Positions 55,646 through 63,843 of a stretch of 64,000 bases of DNA are shown one piece after another. How positions within the stretch are numbered: position 1 is the first letter of the stretch; each line of letters begins with the position of its first letter. A program made the translations under genes and the position numbers. Under the pieces are notes generated by a model. It was given only the letters and a program-made list of their open reading frames with translations, ran no database searches and was not told the origin of the DNA. This stretch comes from Pseudocitrobacter sp913778145 (GTDB lineage: Bacteria; Pseudomonadota; Gammaproteobacteria; Enterobacterales; Enterobacteriaceae). The DNA is taken from contig JALNTX010000003.1 of the NCBI GenBank assembly GCA_035726825.1, positions 1-64,000 of the forward strand, given 5' to 3'.

Positions 55646-55720
55646 AAGGCAGTCTCTCCGGTTTACAGGGGGGTGTGCCTATGTTCTGGTTGATATGCGC
55701 GCGGCGCACGCGCCGGGCTA

Positions 55721-55738
55721 TGTGTGGGGAATGGCACA
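55721..55738 (-). promoter_or_regulatory. Ogr box of the FI late promoter
   Basis: TGT-GCCATTCCCCAC-ACA on the minus strand is a perfect TGT-N12-ACA Ogr/Delta site, 76 bases before the FI start. This is the place of PF in P2. No strong -35 is expected in such promoters. Confidence 0.85.
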
Positions 55739-55749
55739 ATGGAAAGGGC

Positions 55750-55776
55750 AAAAAAATCCCCGCGAGCGCGGGGAAA
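55750..55776 (-). terminator. Terminator of the V-to-fibre late operon
   Basis: CCCCGCG-CT-CGCGGGG stem with a T7 tract on the minus strand, right after the fibre assembly gene and before the FI promoter. Confidence 0.92.
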
Positions 55777-55779
55777 ATG

Positions 55780-56187
55780 TTATTTCGCTGGCGCATCGGG
55801 CCAGACAATTTGATCAGGGCTTGATGAATCTACGCGCATCAGCAATACCCTGTATTTTTTCCATTCAAGTAATGCGGCGGTTTCCTCTTCCGTGGCGATT
55901 CCAGCATCAACGGAATCCTGTCGCCATGCTATTTCTGAATCTGCAATAACGCGCAGGGCTGCTCTTTTGTCTTCATTTGCAGCAATTATTTCTTCTTGAG
56001 TCGGGGCGGGTATATCAATCCATGAAGGAAGCCCGTCTTCACCAGCTACACGGCACTTACCAGATGGTGGTGACTCAGAATACTCGTTAAAAATAGCCTG
56101 TCCAATTTCGATAACATCAGGCGGCATGTCAGAATCATTGAAGCCAGAAATATAAAAACCATTATTACCAGGACTATAAAAATACAT
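55780..56187 (-). CDS. Tail fibre assembly protein (Caudo_TAP family)
   Basis: Chaperone for folding or attaching the tail fibre, in the position of P2 G. The 135 residues start MYFYSPGNNGFYISGFNDSDMP, the typical start of this family, with the conserved IPAPTQEEIIAANE and C-terminal WKKYRVLLMRVD. The ATG lies one base after the H stop (TAATATG). It belongs to the lambda Tfa/TAP family rather than classical gpG. Confidence 0.9.
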   Translation of the reverse strand: MYFYSPGNNGFYISGFNDSDMPPDVIEIGQAIFNEYSESPPSGKCRVAGEDGLPSWIDIPAPTQEEIIAANEDKRAALRVIADSEIAWRQDSVDAGIATEEETAALLEWKKYRVLLMRVDSSSPDQIVWPDAPAK

Positions 56188-56188
56188 A

Positions 56189-57376
56189 TTAATACCCCAC
56201 CACATAAACTAGGCAAGATTCTCTTGTTGGGGTGCCATTTCTAACCTTTGTTGAAGTTAGAGTCCGAACATCGTAGCACTCGCCCCACCATGTTACACCA
56301 GTGCTTCCCCCAACCGTTGAAGCTGTTAGTTCTCCACACAAAACAGCAACAACCTTATTAGGAAATGCCACTGGATAGTTAGCAACGGCAACCCCCGCAG
56401 CGTCAGCCTCAGCAGAATTGAACCATTGCTCAATCAACCCTGAAGGATTTTTTTGAACAAGATATGAACCAGTTTTAATTGAATAGAAGGAATTCATATC
56501 TGGAATCTGGTTTGTGCCTGTCCCGACATTCCTTTTCGCGGCATCTCCTAAACCAAGGTTTTTGAGAAACTCTGCAACATCGGCAATATCTGAGCCATTC
56601 GCGGCTTTATCCATTTTACCGGCAAGCGCATTTGTCATTGTGGTGGCAAAATTTGGATCATTTCCCAATGCTGCTGCCAGCTCGTTAAGGGTATCGAGTG
56701 CCGCCGGTGAAGATGCAACCAGTGCAGCAATTGCCGCCTGTACAAATGCCGTGTTCGCAAGCTGCGTGGAATTATTGCCTGCAGCCGCCGTTGGTGCTTT
56801 TGGTGTGCCGGTGAATGTCGGGCTGGCTTTTTGTGCATACTGCGTATGTGGATCGTTAGCGGCGATATGCTTTGCCATCAGGTCATCCACATACACCTTT
56901 AGCTCCAGCACCTTATCATCCACATACTTGCGGGTTGCCAGCACCACTGCAGGGTCAATTTTCAGGGTGATGTTATCGGTGCTGCTGGTAATAAGCACCA
57001 TGCGTACGGTTTGCGTGCGTCCGCTGCCCTCAGCCAGCTGCGGCTTGTAGCTCTCAGGGCAGTTGCCTACGGCAATCAGTGCGCCGGTTTCATCAAACAA
57101 ACCAACCTCACGAATCCACCAACCGCCCTCAGTTTCAGGGATCACCTGTTCAGCAATAATCTGGCTACTGTTCTGCGGATCGATATACAGCATATTCAAT
57201 GCCGCACGGCGCTTTTCAGCAACCAGCGCTGTCTGCTGCGCGCTGGGCGTTGGCAACACGCCGCCACCGTCGCCCACCGCCATCTGGGTAATTTTCAACG
57301 GGACACCGAGCGCGGCGGCGCTTGCCAGTTTCGCCGCGCCGATATCCGTCAGCAGGGTATAAAATTTTGCGCTCAT
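56189..57376 (-). CDS. H: Tail fibre protein gpH, short form
   Basis: Host-recognition fibre. The 395-residue protein has the conserved P2 H N-terminus (MSAKFYTLLTDIGAAKLASAAALG...EVGLFDETGALIAVGNCPESYKPQ) that binds gpI, a short repeat shaft (about 180-260) and a distinct C-terminal tip domain (about 285-395). P2 H is 669 residues, so this is a different, shorter tip and probably means different host range. It overlaps I by four bases. Confidence 0.92.
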   Translation of the reverse strand: MSAKFYTLLTDIGAAKLASAAALGVPLKITQMAVGDGGGVLPTPSAQQTALVAEKRRAALNMLYIDPQNSSQIIAEQVIPETEGGWWIREVGLFDETGALIAVGNCPESYKPQLAEGSGRTQTVRMVLITSSTDNITLKIDPAVVLATRKYVDDKVLELKVYVDDLMAKHIAANDPHTQYAQKASPTFTGTPKAPTAAAGNNSTQLANTAFVQAAIAALVASSPAALDTLNELAAALGNDPNFATTMTNALAGKMDKAANGSDIADVAEFLKNLGLGDAAKRNVGTGTNQIPDMNSFYSIKTGSYLVQKNPSGLIEQWFNSAEADAAGVAVANYPVAFPNKVVAVLCGELTASTVGGSTGVTWWGECYDVRTLTSTKVRNGTPTRESCLVYVVGY

Positions 57377-57978
57377 GGATTCACTCTCATTGTGTCAATA
57401 ACATGGACCGCTCCGCCCTCATAAGCGGTGCCGCTGGAAATAATGGTTTCGTTGATGTACGGGTAAATCGTGATTTCTTCGCCGATATAGGAGGCTGCGC
57501 CCACAAAATAGGGACCGCTGGTCTGCAGGTTTATGGACATGCCGATCAGATGGCGGCTACACGGCTTGGCATCCCCTATCAGGCGCTCCAGTTCCAGATA
57601 GGTTTCTTCCGTAATGCCCTGGTCCTGCACGCCAATGTCCAGGCGAAACGACCCCGGCGTCTCGCCGGTCTGCCACCATTCAATGATGCGGATCAGAAAA
57701 CCAAACGGCTCCACCACGCGCCGCACGGCGCTGGTTGTCCCCTTATGCTGATGGATATAGAAAGCATCCTGCACCACACGACGCTTGACGCTCTCCGTCC
57801 AGCTTTCGTCCCAGCGGTCAACAGAAAACGCCCACGCCAGATATGGCAGAAAGCTGACCGGACACGTTGCCGGGTTCCATAAATCGCGCAGCGGCACCTG
57901 CAGATCGGAAATGCCGCTGCAGGTCTGGGCTAACCGTCGCTCAAGCGGCGATGAACCGGGCGGCAGCAGGCTATTCAT
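57373..57978 (-). CDS. I: Baseplate protein gpI
   Basis: P2 gpI family (gp7-like wedge part) that links fibre and baseplate. The 201 residues contain the conserved LWNPATCPVSFLPYLAWAFSVDRWDESW near the N-terminus and the RLIGDAKPCSRHLIGM helix. It overlaps J by eight bases. Confidence 0.94.
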   Translation of the reverse strand: MNSLLPPGSSPLERRLAQTCSGISDLQVPLRDLWNPATCPVSFLPYLAWAFSVDRWDESWTESVKRRVVQDAFYIHQHKGTTSAVRRVVEPFGFLIRIIEWWQTGETPGSFRLDIGVQDQGITEETYLELERLIGDAKPCSRHLIGMSINLQTSGPYFVGAASYIGEEITIYPYINETIISSGTAYEGGAVHVIDTMRVNP

Positions 57979-58879
57979 CCGTGCCCCCGTTGGTTACGCT
58001 CCATTCCGTACAGGATGCCGCCTGCGTCTTATCCAGCACCACATCATCCAGCGGAGAGGCCAGCTCCACCCGCTGGACGCCCTCTACATGCAACGCGGCA
58101 TAAATCGCGCTGCGACGGATATCACGGCCCAGCCGCGTCTGGCTGGCGATGTACTTCTGCAGGCTGGCTTTTGCTGCCGCCATCACCGGCTCAGCTTCCG
58201 GCCCCGGATAAAGAAAGATCGTTGCATCTACGCTATACGGGATTATTTCGGCGCTGCGCACCGTCAGGCGGTCTGCCACCGGGCGCACGTTCTCGCTGTT
58301 AAGCGCCTGCTCCACCACCGCCAGCAGATCAGCCCCTGCCGTACCGTCACCCTCACGACTCAGCACGGTAAGCACCACCTCCGCCGGTGCCGGACTGGTT
58401 GCGCTGGCGTCAGCCACGCGCCCGTCAGCGCTTTTAGCGTGAAACTCATAGGCCGCCGTCGGTCCCGCAACGGACAATCCCTCAAACGCAGCCGGAACAC
58501 GCAGGCGCAGCGCATCATCGCTTTCCATGACGGCAGCAACCGGCGGCACCGCGTCGTTGTCGGCAGGCGTTACAGTCAGGCGTTTCACGTTGTAGTTGGC
58601 TGCCAGCTGATCGAGATCGCCGCCGATGGCATACGCCACCATGACCGCCTGCGCGGCCTCATTAATACGCTGGCGCAAAAGGATTTCACGGTAGCTGCTT
58701 TCCTGCAGCAGCTTGGTGACGGGTTCAGATTCCAGCGCCAGCGTGCGGCGCACCCCGTCCTGCTCATCCGCCGGATAAAGGGCCACAAATGCGGCCTTGC
58801 GCTCAGCCAGCAGCGTCTCAAAATCCGGCACGTCCACTATCTGCGGCGCGGGCAGCTGGGAAAGGTCAATCACTGCCAT
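57971..58879 (-). CDS. J: Baseplate wedge protein gpJ
   Basis: P2 gpJ, gp6-like baseplate wedge. The 302 residues equal P2. The start MAVIDLSQLPAPQIVDVPDFE agrees with the family; the frame is open 28 codons upstream inside W. Typical segments VPAAFEGLSVAGPTAAYEFHA and YPGPEAEPVM are present. It overlaps W by 14 bases. Confidence 0.94.
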   Translation of the reverse strand: MAVIDLSQLPAPQIVDVPDFETLLAERKAAFVALYPADEQDGVRRTLALESEPVTKLLQESSYREILLRQRINEAAQAVMVAYAIGGDLDQLAANYNVKRLTVTPADNDAVPPVAAVMESDDALRLRVPAAFEGLSVAGPTAAYEFHAKSADGRVADASATSPAPAEVVLTVLSREGDGTAGADLLAVVEQALNSENVRPVADRLTVRSAEIIPYSVDATIFLYPGPEAEPVMAAAKASLQKYIASQTRLGRDIRRSAIYAALHVEGVQRVELASPLDDVVLDKTQAASCTEWSVTNGGTDE

Positions 58880-59225
58880 TGTCTGCTCCTGTAGATACCG
58901 AAAGGGAAACCGGTGCGCCGTTGTTGCGCTGCCCGGTAAGCTCAACCACCATGGAGCCGTCAAAATTGCTGCTGATGGTGACGGAACCCAGCGTAAGTCG
59001 TGGCTCCCAGCGACTCAGCGCCACATAGACCGCAGACATGACCTGCAGGCGCAACGCCGGGTTCTGCGGCTGGTCAATCAGGGCGGACAGCAGGGAACCA
59101 TATTCCCGACGGGCAATCCGGCTACCCTGTGGGGTCAGCAGAATATCCCGCACTGACTGGCGCAGATGGTCAGTATCAGTAATGGCCTTGCCGTTGCCCT
59201 GGCTCATGCCGATATACAGCGTCAT
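58866..59225 (-). CDS. W: Baseplate protein gpW (gp25-like lysozyme family)
   Basis: The 119-residue protein of the GPW/gp25 family initiates sheath polymerisation at the baseplate. QSVRDILLTPQGSRIARREYGS is the family signature, with the EPR core motif in RWEPRLTLG. Overlaps with V (four bases) and J. Confidence 0.94.
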   Translation of the reverse strand: MTLYIGMSQGNGKAITDTDHLRQSVRDILLTPQGSRIARREYGSLLSALIDQPQNPALRLQVMSAVYVALSRWEPRLTLGSVTISSNFDGSMVVELTGQRNNGAPVSLSVSTGADNGSD

Positions 59226-59815
59226 ACCGGTCCTCCTGACATATCGCCGCCGGACTTAACGCCGGTGTGACCGTGTTTATCCACCACGATCCCGTTGGAA
59301 CTCATCGCGCCGCCGCCCTGGGTGACGCCGCCATTGACCACCATCTCGCTGTTAATGCGCGTGGTGTCAGCCTCCACCACAAACTCACCGGTTTTGAGAG
59401 TGATATTGTCCGCCGCCTCGATCACCATGGATTTGATACCCCGGACATGCCACCGCCCGGTGGCGGGTTCATACTCAAACCAGCCCCCGTCAGGGTACTC
59501 CGTCACGCAACCGTCCACGGAATCCGATGGCGGCGCAAACTGATTGGAGTAGATGGCTGGCAGCACAAAAGCGGTTTCCAGATTGCCGCCCATACTCAGC
59601 AGTACCACCTGCTCATCTGGCGACGGACACCACCATGTACGGGCACCACCGGCACGCAGCGTCAGCCAGTTAATCCAGTTGGTTTCAAGCTCGCCCACTC
59701 TCACCCGGCACAGCCAGTTTTCCCGGTCCACTTCGGTCACGGTGCCGGTGCGGATCAGGTTGGTGATAAGGCGCATGATTTCGGTCAGTTGTGCGTTCAT
59801 GTTGTCAGATTGCAT
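59222..59815 (-). CDS. V: Baseplate spike protein gpV
   Basis: Trimeric membrane-piercing spike. The 197 residues (211 in P2) comprise an N-terminal OB domain (RTGTVTEVDRENWLCRVRVG...WWCPSPDEQVVLLS), a beta-helix stem, and a C-terminal HGHTGV with the iron-binding His-x-His. First gene of the V-W-J-I-H-assembly operon, under its own Ogr box. Confidence 0.94.
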   Translation of the reverse strand: MQSDNMNAQLTEIMRLITNLIRTGTVTEVDRENWLCRVRVGELETNWINWLTLRAGGARTWWCPSPDEQVVLLSMGGNLETAFVLPAIYSNQFAPPSDSVDGCVTEYPDGGWFEYEPATGRWHVRGIKSMVIEAADNITLKTGEFVVEADTTRINSEMVVNGGVTQGGGAMSSNGIVVDKHGHTGVKSGGDMSGGPV

Positions 59816-59846
59816 GTGATGTCATTTTTTAAAAACAATGCTTCAT

Positions 59847-59864
59847 TGTCTGGTCTTTGATACA
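59847..59864 (-). promoter_or_regulatory. Ogr box of the V late promoter
   Basis: TGT-ATCAAAGACCAG-ACA on the minus strand, a perfect TGT-N12-ACA site 32 bases before V, equivalent to P2 PV. Being so close to the gene implies a short leader, or a start codon slightly further in (MNAQLTEI, five codons down). Confidence 0.82.
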
Positions 59865-59900
59865 AATACTCATGGACATTAAACTGTGAGGGAACTCGGA

Positions 59901-60596
59901 ATGGAGTTTGATAAAATAAATGCATTCTTAGCCACAGCTATAGGTGGACTAATATTTAAATGGCTTGCGGGCGGAGTATCCTCTTTTTGGGCATGGCTAA
60001 ATAAGTCCCATCCAGAAGAAGATTTTTTGGTGTCCAAAATCGGCATCACAAAACCAGTTATCAGGCTTAGTTTTTGCAAGTACAAACGAAACACTAAACC
60101 GCACACTAAGAACAATAAAATATTTCTCACCATATTTGGTTCTATAGTTATAGCCCTATCCGCTGTTGGTTTTTATCAATTCACGAAAATTGTTATTCAA
60201 GGACCAATACAGTGGATCGATTTTAAATATAAAGAAACAGGTGATTCGCTATGGATTAGACAGGATGAAGCGAGAAACAAGCCAAACAGTCCAAAATGGA
60301 ATATATCTCCTGACACCTGCATTAACCAAAAGGCATTAGATAAAATCACATCAATAAAACCCAAAACCATTGAATTCATTTGCGGTTACATGCTAGATCC
60401 AAAAAGGCGAGAAGAATTAGGTGTAGCAGCCAATAAAAACTCTCTCGGTCTAATGGTTATGATTCCTATAGCTTATTTATCTCTTCTATTTTTCCTCATG
60501 CTTGGCACAGCCATGTTTATTGATTTATATATAAACGCAAAAATCACCTTATTCAATAAATCAGAAGCAGAGAAAAGTTATCAATACCTAACATGA
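59901..60596 (+). CDS. Unrecognised prophage cargo membrane protein between V and S
   Basis: No family recognised. The 231 residues have a basic N-terminal part with an amphipathic stretch (about 6-32), TM1 (74-97), an extracytoplasmic-looking loop (98-181) with Cys140 and Cys161 that could form a disulfide, and TM2 (182-207). AT-rich and opposite to the late genes, it ends one base from the S stop and begins beside the V promoter: an insertion at the S/V junction. AGGGA precedes ATG; a GTG five codons upstream is also possible. An exclusion or defence role is inferred only from position. Confidence 0.8.
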   Translation: MEFDKINAFLATAIGGLIFKWLAGGVSSFWAWLNKSHPEEDFLVSKIGITKPVIRLSFCKYKRNTKPHTKNNKIFLTIFGSIVIALSAVGFYQFTKIVIQGPIQWIDFKYKETGDSLWIRQDEARNKPNSPKWNISPDTCINQKALDKITSIKPKTIEFICGYMLDPKRREELGVAANKNSLGLMVMIPIAYLSLLFFLMLGTAMFIDLYINAKITLFNKSEAEKSYQYLT

Positions 60597-60597
60597 A

Positions 60598-61047
60598 CTA
60601 AAGCCTAACCAGCCAGCGCAGCAGAGTGTCACGGGTGATGGTTTCCACCTCATCATTCACGCCCAGCAGGCGGCGCTCTGCGTAGCGGACCTCCGGGCCT
60701 TTTCGGCTGACGCGATCCCGCAGGCCATAATGGTGAACACGGGCAATGCGCTGCACCTTGCCATCAAACTGCACGCTGGCGGAGTCCGCACTGGCGGTAG
60801 TTTTCAGGTATTTTGTGGTGCGAAGATTTGCAAACATCTGGCGTTTGATGCGTCCCTTCTTGCTGCGAGCAGTCACCCGGCGCGGCTCATAGCCGCTGCC
60901 GTCAGGATTACGCTGCAGCCTGATGTTCTGCTGCTGCGTCCGGCGCAGCTGTTGCGCCAGTTGCCGCATCATACGGCTGCGCGCGGCAGGTTCCAGATTC
61001 GCCAGTAGCGCCGTCAGCCAGTCATCCACCCTCTGCAGTTCATCCAC
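60598..61047 (-). CDS. S: Tail completion protein gpS
   Basis: P2 gpS (phage virion morphogenesis family), needed for joining tail and head. The 149 residues (150 in P2) are Arg-rich with PDGSGYEPRR and RVHHYGLRDRVS. It overlaps R by eight bases and meets the cargo gene tail to tail. Confidence 0.93.
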   Translation of the reverse strand: MDELQRVDDWLTALLANLEPAARSRMMRQLAQQLRRTQQQNIRLQRNPDGSGYEPRRVTARSKKGRIKRQMFANLRTTKYLKTTASADSASVQFDGKVQRIARVHHYGLRDRVSRKGPEVRYAERRLLGVNDEVETITRDTLLRWLVRL

Positions 61048-61471
61048 GTTTCACCGTCCACATTTCTTCGGGTTCGTCCGGCTCCGGCACCGCTTCAACG
61101 CTTGACACGCTGCCGTTAGTGCTGACCAGCACGCGCTCCGTCAGTTGCAGGTTCAGGCTGATATCGCACACATCGTTGCGCAGAATATCCACTTCAAAGG
61201 TGAACAGTTTTTCGCGCAGCTCCGGGTTATTGATAGCATCCGGCTGGTTGTCACTTAGCCACATCAGCACAGGAGCCATCAGCAGATTCTGGTCGCTGCT
61301 GAAATCCTCGATCACCACGTTCAGGGTGTAGCGGTATTCCCATGACATGGAGCTGGCACCGGTTGCCACCAGTGAGCCGTTATCAACGAAAAGGTGCAGC
61401 TTGTCCGGGTTGTCCCGGACATAGGCAACCGCTTTATTCAGGGCGCTGCGTAAGGACTGCGGTTTGTTCAC
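61040..61471 (-). CDS. R: Tail completion protein gpR (GTG start)
   Basis: P2 gpR family. The 143 residues begin at GTG (MNKPQSLRSALNKAVAYV), supported by the match to P2 LKPDSLRRAL; the longer frame upstream lies in LysC. FVDNGSLVATG and YRYTLNVVIEDF are the recognisable core. It overlaps lysC by 38 bases and S by eight. Confidence 0.9.
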   Translation of the reverse strand: MNKPQSLRSALNKAVAYVRDNPDKLHLFVDNGSLVATGASSMSWEYRYTLNVVIEDFSSDQNLLMAPVLMWLSDNQPDAINNPELREKLFTFEVDILRNDVCDISLNLQLTERVLVSTNGSVSSVEAVPEPDEPEEMWTVKRG

Positions 61472-61724
61472 TGTCTCGCTCCTGACACGCAATAATCGTG
61501 TCCACTTTGTCAGCACAGACCGCCCAGGCGGCCTCAGTTTCATCCAGCACCGCATTCAGATCGCCGTTACTGCGCGGCGCTGACCTTTCCAGGCGGCACT
61601 GCGTCACTCTGGGACAGCCACTCACGGTAAGCTGCACCTCCGGCGAGGGCCGGGCGGTCCCGCAACCTGATAATGTCAGCAGGCAAAGGAGTGTCAGCCC
61701 AGCGGCGTAAATCCTCGTTTTCAC
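61434..61724 (-). CDS. lysC: Outer-membrane spanin LysC (Rz1-like lipoprotein)
   Basis: The 96-residue lipoprotein has lipobox LSGC (Cys21) and a Pro/Cys-rich mature part. It is embedded out of frame in lysB, the usual nested Rz/Rz1 arrangement, and runs on beyond it. With LysB it spans the periplasm and fuses inner and outer membranes at lysis. Extra Cys residues (GCPRVTQC, VCADK, ACQERD) suggest disulfide-linked dimers. Confidence 0.85.
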   Translation of the reverse strand: MKTRIYAAGLTLLCLLTLSGCGTARPSPEVQLTVSGCPRVTQCRLERSAPRSNGDLNAVLDETEAAWAVCADKVDTIIACQERDSEQTAVLTQRPE

Positions 61725-61992
61725 GTTTTAGCTCCTCGATCTTGCGCTGGCGACTTCGCAACAGTGCGGTGGTCTGCTCAGCTGCAGCATAAAGCCGCAT
61801 CTGCTCTCGGCTGTTGGTTTCGGCCAGAATGGACAGGCCGATCAGTTGGCTGTTTTTCTTCGTCAGCTCCTGCGTTTTGCTTTTCAGCGCCGCACCCTGC
61901 GTCTCGATGGTGTGGCTGGCATTGTTAAGCCGCCATGACTGCCAGCCCAGCGCCGCAAGCGCCAGCGCCAGCACTACCGCCAGCGCACGCAT
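61567..61992 (-). CDS. lysB: Inner-membrane spanin LysB (Rz-like)
   Basis: The 141 residues have an N-terminal signal anchor (about 3-19) and a long periplasmic coiled coil (about 25-100, TQELTKKNSQL...RKIEELKRENEDLRRW). Partner of LysC. The start overlaps the lysA stop by one base. Confidence 0.9.
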   Translation of the reverse strand: MRALAVVLALALAALGWQSWRLNNASHTIETQGAALKSKTQELTKKNSQLIGLSILAETNSREQMRLYAAAEQTTALLRSRQRKIEELKRENEDLRRWADTPLPADIIRLRDRPALAGGAAYREWLSQSDAVPPGKVSAAQ

Positions 61993-62369
61993 CAGGCTGC
62001 CATCGGCTCATGAAGCTGCTCGCAGGCAATCTGGTATAAAACCAGCGTCAGCAGGTAAAACACCAGGGTGCTCACCCATCCCGAAAACGCCAGGCACAGA
62101 ACAATAAGCAGCCTGATTACCCATGTGCGCACGGGTTTTACGGGGTGCGCCCTGAATTTCAGCAATGCCACCCTGACCTCATCGCGTGCCCGATCTCCGG
62201 CGAACCACCCGACAGCGCACAGCGCAGCAAGCAGCCAGGCGAGGAAGCATGACACCCAGACAGACGCACCAACCAGAACCGGCGCACCGCTGCGCGGATA
62301 CACCAGGCTGATAACCAACAACGCAGCCCATGTCAGCTGGAAAAAAACGCTCATGGCTTTCTTTTTCAT
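61992..62369 (-). CDS. lysA: LysA-like membrane protein, putative antiholin
   Basis: The 125-residue polytopic protein (helices about 7-23, 30-55, 83-117) is in the place of P2 lysA, which delays lysis. MKKKAMSVFFQLTW is a typical start. Role assigned by position and topology. Confidence 0.8.
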   Translation of the reverse strand: MKKKAMSVFFQLTWAALLVISLVYPRSGAPVLVGASVWVSCFLAWLLAALCAVGWFAGDRARDEVRVALLKFRAHPVKPVRTWVIRLLIVLCLAFSGWVSTLVFYLLTLVLYQIACEQLHEPMAA

Positions 62370-62373
62370 TCCG

Positions 62374-62883
62374 TTATGCTCCTTTTAAGCACCAGGTCAT
62401 TTCCCGCGAGCGGCGGTTGTCCAGCCCCTGATTAAACACACCTTTTACATATACCCAGCGCGGCAACTGATGGCATGCATCTGCCCAGCGCCGCTGGTTC
62501 AGCAACTTAACCAGCGTGGAGCTGCAGGCATTGCCGGTGCCCACGTTGAAAGCAAACGACACCACCGCGTCATAGACCTTTTGCGGAATCGGCTGCACCA
62601 CACATTTATCCAGTGCCCGCTCCACTCGCAGCACGTTGGTGATAAGTCCCTGCGCCGCCTGCCGCTCCGTGATAGTTTTCCCCGGCACCACACCGGACGT
62701 ATTGCCGATCCCGTCAGTCCATACGCCCGCACTGCACTGATAAGGCTGCAGGCGGCATCCCTCGTAATCGGCAATCAGTTTCAGCCCCTCGACGGAGGTA
62801 TGAAGCGACTGGAAACCGGGCAGCGTGGCGGCGATAGCCAGCACCGCCCCGACAAGGCAGCGCTTAACGATTGAAGGATTCAT
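62374..62883 (-). CDS. SAR endolysin, GH24 lysozyme of the P1 Lyz type
   Basis: Muramidase that degrades peptidoglycan. The 169 residues start with a weakly hydrophobic signal-anchor-release segment (about 9-27). The triad is Glu41, Cys50, Thr56, spaced E-8-C-5-T. Cys43 and a Cys inside the SAR segment (Cys9) complete the pattern of P1 Lyz, where Cys44-Cys51 cages the enzyme and the SAR Cys13 frees it after membrane release. P2 itself has an unrelated endolysin K here. The start MNPSIVKRC was chosen; the frame is open nine codons further up, inside Y. Confidence 0.9.
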   Translation of the reverse strand: MNPSIVKRCLVGAVLAIAATLPGFQSLHTSVEGLKLIADYEGCRLQPYQCSAGVWTDGIGNTSGVVPGKTITERQAAQGLITNVLRVERALDKCVVQPIPQKVYDAVVSFAFNVGTGNACSSTLVKLLNQRRWADACHQLPRWVYVKGVFNQGLDNRRSREMTWCLKGA

Positions 62884-63079
62884 ATTTCCCCCGCGAAATT
62901 TTGCCGCCACGTAACAATTTGAAAGACTGGTGTTTGTAGTACCAGTTGATAGCCAGCATCAGCACACCAATCAGTACGCCGCCAACCGTTGACGCATCCT
63001 TGAGCGACAGATCGCCCAGCCATGCCAGCAGCACGGCGATACAGTAAGTGATAAAGGCGCTGATTCGTTCAAGCGTCAT
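62864..63079 (-). CDS. Y: Small two-helix holin gpY (pinholin-like)
   Basis: The 71 residues have two helices (about 6-21, 32-48) and a basic C-terminus (KHQSFKLLRGGKISRGKYESFNR), as in class II holins. The first helix is short and weakly hydrophobic. Size and topology resemble the phage 21 pinholin, which partners SAR endolysins. It overlaps the endolysin by 20 bases. Confidence 0.88.
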   Translation of the reverse strand: MTLERISAFITYCIAVLLAWLGDLSLKDASTVGGVLIGVLMLAINWYYKHQSFKLLRGGKISRGKYESFNR

Positions 63080-63082
63080 AAT

Positions 63083-63286
63083 TCAGTCCCATAGCTGGAC
63101 GGTCTGCGCCGTGGTTGACGCCGTAATGTCCGGCAGCTCCACCTGCAGCCCGTGCGGTAAAAATGGGCCGTACTCAGCCAGCCCCGGATTTGCCTGCAGA
63201 ACCTGCTCAGTGACACCCTGCGTGCGCCCGTAATGACGCCAGCAAAGCGCGTCCACCGTGTCATACTGATGCGCACGCACTTTCAT
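63083..63286 (-). CDS. X: Tail protein gpX (LysM-like)
   Basis: P2 gpX, a LysM-like small baseplate or tail protein. The 67 residues contain YDTVDALCWRHYGRTQGVTEQVLQANPGLAEYGPFLPHG, the family core. Start overlaps the L stop (TGATG). Confidence 0.94.
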   Translation of the reverse strand: MKVRAHQYDTVDALCWRHYGRTQGVTEQVLQANPGLAEYGPFLPHGLQVELPDITASTTAQTVQLWD

Positions 63287-63750
63287 CAGATAAGCTCCAC
63301 CGTACAGTGCGGTGCATCCTGCACCCGGCTGATAGCCCAGCGGGCATCACGCCACAGATCGCCGCTGGCCTCCGCCAACTCCTCCCCTCGCTTCACACCT
63401 GACGCCGTGGCGTCATAGTCCTGATAACGCTCATTGAGCGCAGCGCGCGCCCAGCAAAAAACAGCGTTGTGGTAGTGCTGGATACGCTCGCTTTTGCCGT
63501 CCAGCATTTCTGCAGGAACGTCTGCAAGTGTCTGCCAGCCAAGCATCTGCTGACGCTTGCGGAAGTCGTACAGCTCAGCGTTAACCTCAGAGATCGCCGT
63601 CAGCACGACCTGCTTTAAACGCGGCTGCGTCACCGTGCCGTCAGTACGCATCACACTGCGAAATTCCGACAGGTCCACATCAGGCCAGAACGGCGTATTT
63701 TTGATGACCTCCGCCTGTTCCGGTGTCTGTTCGGGCGCAACAAACTTCAT
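63286..63750 (-). CDS. L: Head completion protein gpL
   Basis: P2 gpL family; finishes the filled head before tail joining. The 154 residues start at MKFVAPEQTPEQ after AGGAG; the open frame upstream is not conserved. SEFRSVMRTDGTVTQPRLKQVVLTAISEVNAEL and the end DLWRDARWAISRVQ are the family segments. Confidence 0.92.
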   Translation of the reverse strand: MKFVAPEQTPEQAEVIKNTPFWPDVDLSEFRSVMRTDGTVTQPRLKQVVLTAISEVNAELYDFRKRQQMLGWQTLADVPAEMLDGKSERIQHYHNAVFCWARAALNERYQDYDATASGVKRGEELAEASGDLWRDARWAISRVQDAPHCTVELI

Positions 63751-63843
63751 GCGGCTTTCTCCTGAAATAGTGGGCGGTGGACGGGGTTTTGATGTGGCAG
63801 TGCCTTTCGCCACCCCGTGCCGCCCGTGCGCGGGGCACGTTCT

